Positions 1 to 5,188 of a stretch of 5,188 nucleotides of DNA are shown here, piece after piece. The DNA is taken from contig CAYSKJ010000110.1 in the NCBI GenBank assembly GCA_964431655.1, positions 5,771 to 10,958 on the forward strand. Reading direction: 5' to 3'. This DNA comes from CAYMEV01 sp964431655 [NCBI: uncultured bacterium] (GTDB taxonomy: Bacteria > CAYMEV01). The translations under genes were made by a program, and so were the position numbers. The stretch's first letter is position 1, and each line of letters starts with the position of its first letter. The notes beneath the pieces were generated by a model, which was not told the origin of the DNA, made no database searches, and saw only the letters and a program-made list of their open reading frames with translations.

Positions 1-2191
1 CAGAAATGGCTGCAATGCCTGTCCTTTCCAGTGTTCTCCCCCTCTCTGAGGCAAATGTAAACTCTGCAAAAACTTCCCACTCCAGCCTCTTTTTTACAAG
101 GTCTATCAGATTATTGCTGATATTCCCATTTCTCATAAAATCCTCATAATCCTCACAATCAACCATATTAGGCCCTATAAACTCCGCAACAAACTGCTCA
201 TCACCCAGTTTCCTCCAGTGATCACTTATGCCGCTTAGAGAATCATTCCATCCTGTATCATCTCTTATGGCCTGGGCTATTGCCATCCTTATACTATTGG
301 AGTATGTCCTTGCACCAAAAAACCCTGCCCTGTGTGCTGCATCCTGAACAGAGTCAGAAAAGGCTATCAGCTTTTTATCATCATTCAGCCTTGATGCCCA
401 CATATGGGCTATAGCATTAGATGATAATGTAGCTGACCTTGCGCCTATGAGAAGCAGTTTATCTTCACTCCCGCAGATAGGGCATATCTTCTTTATATTC
501 CTGTATCTGTTCCCGCTCCCTGCAGTTCTAACATCAATCTCTGCCGCCCTGTAAACCCTGACAGTATCCCCGGACCCGCAGGAGGGACAGGTGCTCCTCT
601 TCCCTGCATCAGCATTCCCACAGGCCCCGCATATATTAATTACCATTCCCCTTACCTGTATATTCCCCTCATCTATATCAGGGAACATTATGGCTGCATC
701 GGGATGGGATGAAAAAAAGGAATTATATATCCCCATGAGGTCATAATCTACCCTGTTATCACCCTCGGCTATCCTGCCCAGCCACCCGGTAGCATGGCAT
801 TCAGTGCACTGTATCAGAGGAAGGTATATAAACTTCTCAATATCCCTGTCATCAGCAGATATGAGTCCAATATTATCTTTATTCCCTGTAACCCTGCACA
901 GCATCCTCCTAAGCTCCCTGACCCAGACCTGGTATCGAACCTGCACAAATGGAAGAGAATGAAACTCCTCATGCCTTGCCCATGAGCACAGCCCGATCAG
1001 AGCATTGAGTATTTCCCTGCTGTATTGCCTGCAGGCTTTCGGCAGTGTCTTTGACATTTCCTCAGCCACAGTCCCTGCATCTTTAATCCTGCCATCCAGC
1101 GACCTCAGCAAATTATAGAACTGGAGCTGTTTTTTCAGCTTTCTTCCCAGTTCAGCCCTCCACCCCAGATCATCCACATCACCCGGCTCTTCTCTGAAGA
1201 AAAGCCTGTACCATTTCTCCACTCCCTCCCTCAGAGACTTAGCCTCCCATACCCCCTCAATATCCTCAAAGATGTACTCTATGGGGCTTTTCTCAAGGAA
1301 CTCATCTGTGCTTTCCCTCTCTTCCCCCACCACAGCATCATCATCAAAAGAATCATTGAATACATCCCTTGCATATTCAAGTAGCGCATCCTTGTCATCC
1401 TTTTCACCCAATGTAGCTGAAGTCCCAGCACATATAAGAGAATCAGCTTTCAACCTGGCCCTCAGCCTCCTTATCAATAAAGCAAGATCTGTTCCCTGGG
1501 CTCCGTCAAAGGTATGCAGCTCATCAACAACGAGATACCTGACCCTGCTGTTTTGCCATAATGTCCTATCCTCAGGCCTTATCAGCATATAATCAAGCAT
1601 CTTGTAATTGGTAAGCAGAATATCAGGAGGATAATCCCTCAATGTATCCTTCCTTGTAATTACATTATCCCTTCCCATACGGTCAGTTCCTGAAGCACTG
1701 TTCTCATATCCCCCTATAAAAAGACCCACACGTATCTTGCCCTTTAAATTTTCATATATAAATTCAGCCATTCTCTTTGCCTGGTCATTTGCCAAAGCAT
1801 TCATTGGATAGATCACTATTGCCTTTATACCACTCTTACCGATATTCCCTGCACAATACTCCAGGATAGGATATAAAAAACACTCTGTCTTTCCGGACCC
1901 GGTCCCTGTTGCAACAATTGTTGATTTCCCAGCCCTGAGCCTCTCCCATGCCTTCACCTGGTGATTAAAAGGTATAAATCCTGTATTAAAATTACTAAAG
2001 TAATCCTTCCCCACCCTGCTCTTTAAAAAAGGAAGTCCAATAGAGATATATGGTCCCTTGTATAATTTACCCTCATCCTCGCAGTACCTCCGCATAATTC
2101 CGTTAAAATGCCTGTTGCTAGGCTCCCACCCATCAATAAGGTATTGCTTTATGCCGTTTATTATCTCATCTGACAGGAATGATGGTAGCAT
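1..2191 (-). CDS. Large SF2 (DEAD/DEAH-type) helicase with zinc-binding cysteines, N-terminal 730 residues only
   Basis: Seen: the minus strand is open from ATG at 2191 to the left edge without a stop, so the gene is cut by the window. Motif order is FNHQ (residues about 75-78), Walker A ATGTGSGKT (94-102), a YPMNALANDQ motif Ia region, LLTNYKMLD, the Walker B/DEAH-type box DELH (223-226) followed by TFDGAQGTD, then motif III TSAT (257-260). A long insert follows with CxxC pairs at 462/465, 521/524, 535/538 and 570/573, then LIAFSDSVQDAAHRAG (about 608-623), which probably opens the second RecA lobe. Known: this layout occurs in very large helicases, often with DUF1998, including YprA/MrfA, DISARM DrmA and Druantia DruE, many tied to phage defence. 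Inference: an ATP-driven DNA translocase in the cytoplasm, probably a defence component. The exact subfamily cannot be told because the C-terminal half is missing. The start is chosen on its GGGAG ribosome site. It is divergent from the DUF262-HNH gene. Confidence 0.92.
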   Translation of the reverse strand, partial: MLPSFLSDEIINGIKQYLIDGWEPSNRHFNGIMRRYCEDEGKLYKGPYISIGLPFLKSRVGKDYFSNFNTGFIPFNHQVKAWERLRAGKSTIVATGTGSGKTECFLYPILEYCAGNIGKSGIKAIVIYPMNALANDQAKRMAEFIYENLKGKIRVGLFIGGYENSASGTDRMGRDNVITRKDTLRDYPPDILLTNYKMLDYMLIRPEDRTLWQNSRVRYLVVDELHTFDGAQGTDLALLIRRLRARLKADSLICAGTSATLGEKDDKDALLEYARDVFNDSFDDDAVVGEERESTDEFLEKSPIEYIFEDIEGVWEAKSLREGVEKWYRLFFREEPGDVDDLGWRAELGRKLKKQLQFYNLLRSLDGRIKDAGTVAEEMSKTLPKACRQYSREILNALIGLCSWARHEEFHSLPFVQVRYQVWVRELRRMLCRVTGNKDNIGLISADDRDIEKFIYLPLIQCTECHATGWLGRIAEGDNRVDYDLMGIYNSFFSSHPDAAIMFPDIDEGNIQVRGMVINICGACGNADAGKRSTCPSCGSGDTVRVYRAAEIDVRTAGSGNRYRNIKKICPICGSEDKLLLIGARSATLSSNAIAHMWASRLNDDKKLIAFSDSVQDAAHRAGFFGARTYSNSIRMAIAQAIRDDTGWNDSLSGISDHWRKLGDEQFVAEFIGPNMVDCEDYEDFMRNGNISNNLIDLVKKRLEWEVFAEFTFASERGRTLERTGIAAIS

Positions 2192-2197
2192 TTATTT

Positions 2198-2202
2198 CTC
2201 CC
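2198..2202 (-). promoter_or_regulatory. Ribosome binding site of the helicase gene
   Basis: Read on the minus strand, GGGAG stands six bases before the ATG at 2191. This decides the start: an ATG a few bases upstream overlaps the site itself and is in another frame, and no other start in frame has a comparable site. Confidence 0.75.
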
Positions 2203-2243
2203 ATAATTGCTATTAAATTTCCCCAATTACATATCACAGGGAG

Positions 2244-2272
2244 AGTATATAGGATAAGGGGGAAGGATACAA
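2244..2272 (-). promoter_or_regulatory. Candidate sigma70-type promoter for the helicase gene
   Basis: On the minus strand TTGTAT (-35, 2267-2272) is separated by exactly 17 bases from TATACT (-10, 2244-2249, five of six to consensus). The -10 box lies about 52 bases before the start codon, a sensible leader length. The -35 box matches consensus only in its first three bases and the region is AT-rich, so a chance match is possible. Confidence 0.35.
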
Positions 2273-2339
2273 TAAAAATAGGTACTGTATATAGCTCTTG
2301 ACTTTTGAATTTGAAATATATAAAGTTTAAATAGATTTT

Positions 2340-2391
2340 AAGATAATAACCATACACTTGGCATTTATTGTCTGGACAACAAAGATAATAA
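2340..2391. repeat. Pair of 10-bp direct repeats flanking a small palindrome
   Basis: AAGATAATAA occurs at 2340-2349 and again, identical, at 2382-2391, 42 bases apart, close to four helical turns. Between the copies lies the palindrome TTGTC-TG-GACAA (2368-2379). Set between two divergent genes, this spacing would suit a regulator that binds one face of the DNA. AT-rich DNA yields such repeats by chance, so a regulatory role is inference only. Confidence 0.35.
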
Positions 2392-2397
2392 GCAATT

Positions 2398-2427
2398 AAA
2401 GAAATATAGGGAGACTGATATTTCTTT
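2398..2427. repeat. Perfect 10-bp inverted repeat in the divergent control region
   Basis: AAAGAAATAT at 2398-2407 is exactly mirrored by ATATTTCTTT at 2418-2427, with a 10-base loop AGGGAGACTG. It lies about 94 bases before the DUF262-HNH start. It could be an operator for that gene, a hairpin in its leader, or a weak bidirectional terminator. The stem is AT-rich with few GC pairs, so a strong intrinsic terminator is unlikely. Confidence 0.45.
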
Positions 2428-2504
2428 TCATTACCTACAAAGTTTGACTGTCTTTTTTATTATACATTCAATTATGCTAAAAGGACATGTTTAGAGTTTA
2501 ATAC

Positions 2505-2511
2505 AAAGGAG
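2505..2511 (+). promoter_or_regulatory. Ribosome binding site of the DUF262-HNH gene
   Basis: AAAGGAG ends nine bases before the ATG at 2521, which supports that ATG over the methionine two codons further on. No well-spaced promoter could be fixed upstream. Confidence 0.75.
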
Positions 2512-2520
2512 ATTACTCAA

Positions 2521-3753
2521 ATGGAAATGAACAAAAAACCTTGGCCCATCATTTTTACTCATGGTATACACCTAAAAATTGATACTAACCCAGACTATCA
2601 GAGACCGTCTGTCTGGAGTACCTCACAAAAACAGTTACTAATGGATACAATTGTAAGAGGTTATGATATCCCAAAGCTGTATCTGCGCAAAATATCTTCA
2701 AATCCTGATAAATATGAAGTTGTTGATGGTCAGCAAAGACTTCGAGCCATATGGGGCTTTATTGAAGGTGAGTTCCGTCTAAGTAAGGATATCAATGATA
2801 CTCAAGGATCTGACTTGGCCAGTTTATACTACAATGACCTTCCTGATGATATACGGTGTGCGTTTGATATTTATCCTTTAGATGTAATTGTTTTATCAGA
2901 AACAGACGAAGATGAAGTTCGTGAAATGTTCCTAAGGTTACAAAATGGAACAACTTTGAAAGCACAAGAAAAACGGAATGCTATGAAGGGTCAAATGAGA
3001 GATTATGTAAAACATCTTGTTTCTCATGATCTCTTCAAAAATTCGGTTAATTTCGCAAATAAAAGATTTTCCCATGATCATATAGCAGCACAGATGTGCC
3101 TACTCGAGCTAAATGGAAATCTATGTAATATTAAAAATAAAGACCTTAATAAGCTTTATCAAGACAATGTTGTATTTGATGATAAATCCACTAAAGCAAA
3201 GAAGATAAAGCGTGTCTTAGATTTCCTTTCCCAAATGTTCCCTAACAAAACACCTGAGTTGGAAAGATATAATGTAATATCACTTTATATCATAATATCA
3301 TCACTTATGGAAAAATATTTCATTCAAAATAGATATGAGGAAATACGTGATTGGTTTATTGAATTTGAGCAATATAGAAGAAATCAAGCACAGCTTCCTC
3401 AAGACCAATGTGACAGCGAGATTATCTCATATCATGAAAATATTAGCCATAGCACAGATTCATTTGACTCGCTAGAATCCCGAAATACATATTTGACTAG
3501 GATGCTATTCGAAAAAACTCCAGATCTTGAGCAAAAAGACGATCATAGAATATTCGATAAATTACAGAGATTGGCAATATATCGAAGAGATAAAGGTAAT
3601 TGTCAGCTTAAAATCAAATGTTCTGGTGAAAAATGTGAATGGGATAATTGGCATGCAGATCATATAAAACCATGGTCAAAAGGAGGTAAAACAACAGTAG
3701 AAAATGGCCAAGTTGCTTGCATTGAATGTAATACCTCAAAAAAAAATACCTAA
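2521..3753 (+). CDS. DUF262 protein with C-terminal HNH nuclease domain
   Basis: Seen: 410 residues. The N-terminal half carries DUF262 (ParB/sulfiredoxin-like) hallmarks: DYQRPSVWS (25-33), VVDGQQRLRAI (67-77) with the conserved DGQQR, and FLRLQNGTTLKAQEKRNAM (137-155). After a helical middle, residues about 345-410 form an HNH domain: likely zinc cysteines C361, C367, C372, C400 and C403, the WHADHI motif with D380 and H381, and N395. Known: DUF262 with a C-terminal His-Me nuclease (often DUF1524) occurs in GmrSD type IV restriction of modified DNA and in SspE; the DUF262 part senses or hydrolyses nucleotide. Inference: a nucleotide-regulated DNA nicking or cutting enzyme for defence, here with a classical HNH end. 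It is AT-rich (roughly 36% GC), lower than both neighbours. It ends abruptly after CNTSKKNT at a run of nine A; one base fewer would give a slightly longer tail. Target and partners are unknown. Confidence 0.9.
   Translation: MEMNKKPWPIIFTHGIHLKIDTNPDYQRPSVWSTSQKQLLMDTIVRGYDIPKLYLRKISSNPDKYEVVDGQQRLRAIWGFIEGEFRLSKDINDTQGSDLASLYYNDLPDDIRCAFDIYPLDVIVLSETDEDEVREMFLRLQNGTTLKAQEKRNAMKGQMRDYVKHLVSHDLFKNSVNFANKRFSHDHIAAQMCLLELNGNLCNIKNKDLNKLYQDNVVFDDKSTKAKKIKRVLDFLSQMFPNKTPELERYNVISLYIIISSLMEKYFIQNRYEEIRDWFIEFEQYRRNQAQLPQDQCDSEIISYHENISHSTDSFDSLESRNTYLTRMLFEKTPDLEQKDDHRIFDKLQRLAIYRRDKGNCQLKIKCSGEKCEWDNWHADHIKPWSKGGKTTVENGQVACIECNTSKKNT
3738..3746 (+). repeat. A9 homopolymer at the 3' end of the DUF262-HNH gene
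   Basis: Nine A in a row fall seven to fifteen bases before the stop at 3751-3753. With eight A the frame would continue as SKKIPNEYFF and stop at 3766-3768; with ten A it would end at a TAG close to 3786. Such runs are prone to slippage in replication, transcription and sequencing. Confidence 0.8.
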
Positions 3754-3824
3754 TGAATATTTCTTCTAAAAATAACAAACCAATGTAGTTAACCACGCAA
3801 AGTATGGTATCTAAGCTGACATAC

Positions 3825-3830
3825 GGAGGA
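3825..3830 (+). promoter_or_regulatory. Ribosome binding site of the small membrane protein gene
   Basis: GGAGGA lies ten bases before the ATG at 3841. The spacing is slightly long but the match is strong, and no earlier start fits. The 87 bases between the two plus-strand genes show no clear promoter and no hairpin followed by T, so cotranscription is possible but not shown. Confidence 0.65.
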
Positions 3831-3840
3831 AAAAACTATT

Positions 3841-4350
3841 ATGACCACCGAACGAAGTGACAGAGTCTATGAAAAATGGCATCAAGCTACTGAGAGATTT
3901 GATTATTTCATTTTGGGAGTAAATGGTGCTCTATGTGCTTACATCTCACAGACATATAAACCGGAGAAACTCGGAATAAACCCTGGAACAGTAGAATTGC
4001 TTGCGCTCCTCCTTCTTATATTAGCTGCCATCGCGGGCTTCCGGAGAATTGAGCGCACGATACAAGCCACACTTCTCAACCATCAACTTCTACGAAAACA
4101 AGAGCAGAAAGGTAGTCTAGTGGCAAAGTCAGGTGTATGCACTTTAGTCAATGAGTCAACTGGCGACATCCTCTCTCCGCCTGAGATCGCAAAAAACATC
4201 GAGAATCTCTCGAACATCGCTCAAGAGATATACGACAAAATCAGAAAAGTAAAAAGCTCAGCATACCGCTGGTACCACATTCGAAACTGGCTATTGTTTC
4301 TTGGATTCTCCGCTTTATTGGGGGCAAAGGTCTACTCAGCCTACGTATAG
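3841..4350 (+). CDS. Small membrane protein of unknown function, three predicted membrane helices
   Basis: I do not recognise the family with certainty. Seen: 169 residues with hydrophobic stretches at about 20-39 (YFILGVNGALCAYIS), 51-67 (VELLALLLLILAAIAGF) and 149-168 (NWLLFLGFSALLGAKVYSAY). RRIER directly after the second helix and the basic YRWYHIR before the third suggest that residues 68-148 are cytoplasmic, with the N-terminus inside and a very short outer tail. The inner part contains a helical stretch (about 114-137, PPEIAKNIENLSNIAQEIYDKI) that may form a coiled coil. There is no signal peptide or catalytic motif. It resembles in outline small helical membrane proteins, such as SLATT-type effectors, found in defence loci, but this is a resemblance of shape only. 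GC is about ten points above the preceding gene, suggesting separate origin. The reading frame itself is convincing: good ribosome site and even codon use. Confidence 0.75.
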   Translation: MTTERSDRVYEKWHQATERFDYFILGVNGALCAYISQTYKPEKLGINPGTVELLALLLLILAAIAGFRRIERTIQATLLNHQLLRKQEQKGSLVAKSGVCTLVNESTGDILSPPEIAKNIENLSNIAQEIYDKIRKVKSSAYRWYHIRNWLLFLGFSALLGAKVYSAYV

Positions 4351-4659
4351 AGCCAACGGCCATTTCGAACCGACCCGATGGTCACTGTGCTCCTATAATG
4401 AGCCTAAAATTCTGTACAAAAATTATTAGTCGCTCTCAAAAAGCCAGAAATTTTTTGCAAATTACGTTGAGTGGTAATTCAGCAAAATATTAAATTTTTA
4501 AAGATGTGTATTAACAAGTGGCCTGCTGCAGATTAAAAGCAATAAAATGTTAGTAAGGTAAGCTATATCTAACATTTTTAAAAATCCAGAAGAAAAACCA
4601 TCACTACCTAGTAAATTCAGTGTGCTTTATTTATTGATTAGAGATAAAAATATATGCAG
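4351..4659. other. AT-rich intergenic stretch without a recognisable gene
   Basis: The first 50 bases keep the higher GC of the preceding gene and hold a weak stem (GGCCAT at 4358-4363 with ATGGTC at 4378-4383, one wobble pair) without a T run. From about 4405 the DNA becomes strongly AT-rich. It contains small inverted repeats: AATTAC/GTAATT (4460-4465 and 4474-4479), the larger one listed separately, and the 12-bp palindrome ATTTTTAAAAAT (4574-4585). I see no open frame with coding character on either strand. Confidence 0.6.
4544..4578. repeat. Perfect 10-bp inverted repeat beside the IS21 end
   Basis: AAAATGTTAG (4544-4553) is exactly mirrored by CTAACATTTT (4569-4578) around a 15-base loop. 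It overlaps the palindrome ATTTTTAAAAAT at 4574-4585. A-rich on the left arm and T-rich on the right, it could act as a weak terminator in either direction or as a protein or recombinase site. It lies outside the IS21 tip at 4660. Confidence 0.5.
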
Positions 4660-4709
4660 TGTAAATGGCAAGTAAAAATGCACCTCCCATGGAAAATAAT
4701 TTTGCACCT
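4660..4709 (-). repeat. IS21 terminal end with two degenerate 24-bp repeat units
   Basis: Two units, 4665-4685 and 4689-4709, both start ATGG and end TGCACCT, agree at 16 of 21 positions and repeat with a 24-base period. IS21-family ends are known to carry such repeats as transposase binding sites. The outermost bases TGT at 4660-4662 fit the usual tip. Similarity to a specific IS21 member is from memory and needs a search. Confidence 0.6.
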
Positions 4710-4729
4710 TTTAGAGAAAAAAAAATGGC

Positions 4730-5020
4730 TTATTCCTCTTTCTCTTTTTGTATTCTAAATGATTTTCCGCTTAGATTAAAAACTCTGGAATGATGCAGCA
4801 GCCTGTCTAACATTGCTACAGTCATTACCTCGTCACCCATCATCTCTGCCCAATCATCAAACCTCTTATTTGAAGTGATGATTACTGAAGATCTCTCATA
4901 CATTTCACTTATCATATTAAAAAATAAATTAGCATCCTTTCGCTCTATCGGAGTATAACCTATTTCATCTATGATAGTCAGGTCCGATTTAAGGATCCCG
5001 TTGATTCTCCTCTCAATGCC
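4730..5020 (-). pseudogene. istB: IstB-like ATPase of IS21, C-terminal fragment
   Basis: IstB is the AAA+ helper ATPase that stimulates IS21 transposition and target choice. Seen: 96 residues in frame before the TAA at 4730. In order: a Walker B region LTIIDEIGYTPIER, NLFFNMISEMYERSSVIITSNK (sensor region), FDDWAEMMGDEVMTVAMLDRLLHH and the terminal SGKSFRIQKEKEE. These match the last third of IstB closely. The family is normally about 250 residues, and the Walker A half is missing. An in-frame TAG lies at 5021-5023, and the first internal ATG is at 4915, so no functional protein is expected. The line of conserved residues shows no decay within the fragment, so the break may be fairly recent. 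Confidence 0.85.
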
Positions 5021-5043
5021 CTAAGGACTACCTCCTTTTTCAT
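4978..5043 (-). pseudogene. Possible 5' end of another transposase gene, fused to the istB remnant
   Basis: From ATG at 5043 a 21-residue frame reads MKKEVVLRALRGESTGSLNRT and then stops. The part KKEVVLRALRGES resembles the start of IS3-type and related OrfA proteins (pattern VVLxALRGEkt). After GES the DNA is shared with the istB fragment in another frame, so the tail is probably not its own. The match is short and could be chance. Confidence 0.25.
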
Positions 5044-5188
5044 CTTGGTACTATACCTCTTGATGACCTTACCTTTAGATGATTAATTATCAGTCTTATC
5101 AGGATTTTTATTCTGCTAAGACATACGACCTCATATTTTGATATTATGCTTGATAATACGGAAATTTAATTTTCCTGAAAGCATAAAA
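5044..5188. other. AT-rich end of window, no gene recognised
   Basis: No IstB-like sequence continues here in any frame I could read. The stretch contains a small inverted repeat (TATTAT at 5142-5147 with ATAATA at 5153-5158, 5-base loop). Read on the minus strand it also has CTGATAA twice, two bases apart. It may be the leader of the possible transposase start at 5043 or part of another element. Confidence 0.4.

Larger units (their letters stand above)
4660..5020 (-). mobile_element. Remnant of an IS21-family insertion sequence, istB end only
   Basis: The element is recognised from the istB fragment at 4730-5020 and from a typical IS21 tip beginning TGTAAATGGC at 4660, about 70 bases beyond the istB stop. 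IS21 elements carry istA (transposase) then istB (ATPase helper), with repeated binding sites inside each end. Here istA, the first part of istB and the other end are absent, so the copy is dead. The inner boundary near 5010-5023 is inferred from loss of the IstB frame. Target duplication cannot be tested because only one end is present. Confidence 0.7.

Noticed and set aside
794-1592. Two plus-strand open frames (794-985 and 1272-1592).
   Set aside because: Both lie opposite the helicase gene, lack ribosome sites, and their products are low-complexity serine-rich or unremarkable. They are shadows of the minus-strand gene.
2166-2357. Minus-strand 63-residue frame overlapping the helicase start.
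   Set aside because: It runs through AT-rich control DNA and overlaps the helicase start in another frame. The product is a biased mix of Ile, Tyr and Phe without a convincing ribosome site.
2444-2478. TTGACT at 2444-2449 as -35 box for the DUF262-HNH gene.
   Set aside because: The nearest -10-like boxes, TATACA (2461) and TATGCT (2473), are 11 and 23 bases away, so neither spacing fits a standard promoter.
2192-2520. CRISPR array or retron-type RNA in the divergent region.
   Set aside because: The repeats are two-copy and short, with no regular repeat-spacer pattern, and no Cas or reverse transcriptase gene is present.
3614-3796. Minus-strand 60-residue frame.
   Set aside because: It lies opposite the conserved HNH domain and its bias to Leu, Tyr and Phe reflects the A-rich plus strand.
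4358-4383. Stem GGCCAT/ATGGTC after the membrane protein gene as a terminator.
   Set aside because: The stem is short, has a wobble pair and is not followed by a T run.
4438-4457. CAAAAA and TTTTTG inverted repeat as a terminator.
   Set aside because: The stem is almost only A-T pairs and such pairs are expected in this AT-rich stretch.

Overview
This window looks like a piece of an accessory, defence-type region of a moderately AT-rich prokaryote. Nothing in it fixes the organism. The large gene at the left uses ATA for isoleucine and AGG for arginine heavily, the starts have clear Shine-Dalgarno sites, and the IS21-type element fits an anaerobic or environmental bacterium, but an archaeon cannot be excluded. 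There are no rRNA, tRNA or core metabolic genes.

Layout. (1) Positions 1-2191, minus strand, hold the first 730 codons of a very large SF2 helicase. The frame is open from a well-supported ATG to the left edge. It shows Walker A, a DELH box, a TSAT motif III and four CxxC pairs. The layout recalls the large helicases of YprA/MrfA, DISARM DrmA and Druantia DruE type, but the C-terminal part that would decide this lies outside the window. (2) Positions 2192-2520 are an AT-rich divergent control region with a candidate promoter for the helicase, a 10-bp direct repeat, a small palindrome and a perfect 10-bp inverted repeat. (3) Positions 2521-3753, plus strand, encode a DUF262 protein with a C-terminal HNH nuclease domain, a design related to GmrSD-type restriction and SspE-like nucleases. 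It ends in a run of nine A. (4) Positions 3841-4350, plus strand, encode a small protein of unknown function with three likely membrane helices and clearly higher GC than the gene before it. (5) Positions 4351-4659 are AT-rich with no convincing gene but with a 10-bp inverted repeat. (6) From position 4660 lies the end of an IS21-family element with a degenerate 24-bp tandem repeat and the C-terminal part of istB, cut off and apparently joined to other DNA near 5010-5023.

Working together. A reasonable but unproven reading is a defence island: a helicase that could process invading DNA, a divergently transcribed DUF262-HNH nuclease sharing its control region, and a membrane protein that may be an effector or an unrelated passenger. 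The composition step and the 87-base gap weaken the link of the membrane protein to the nuclease gene. The decayed IS21 copy shows that the locus has been rearranged.
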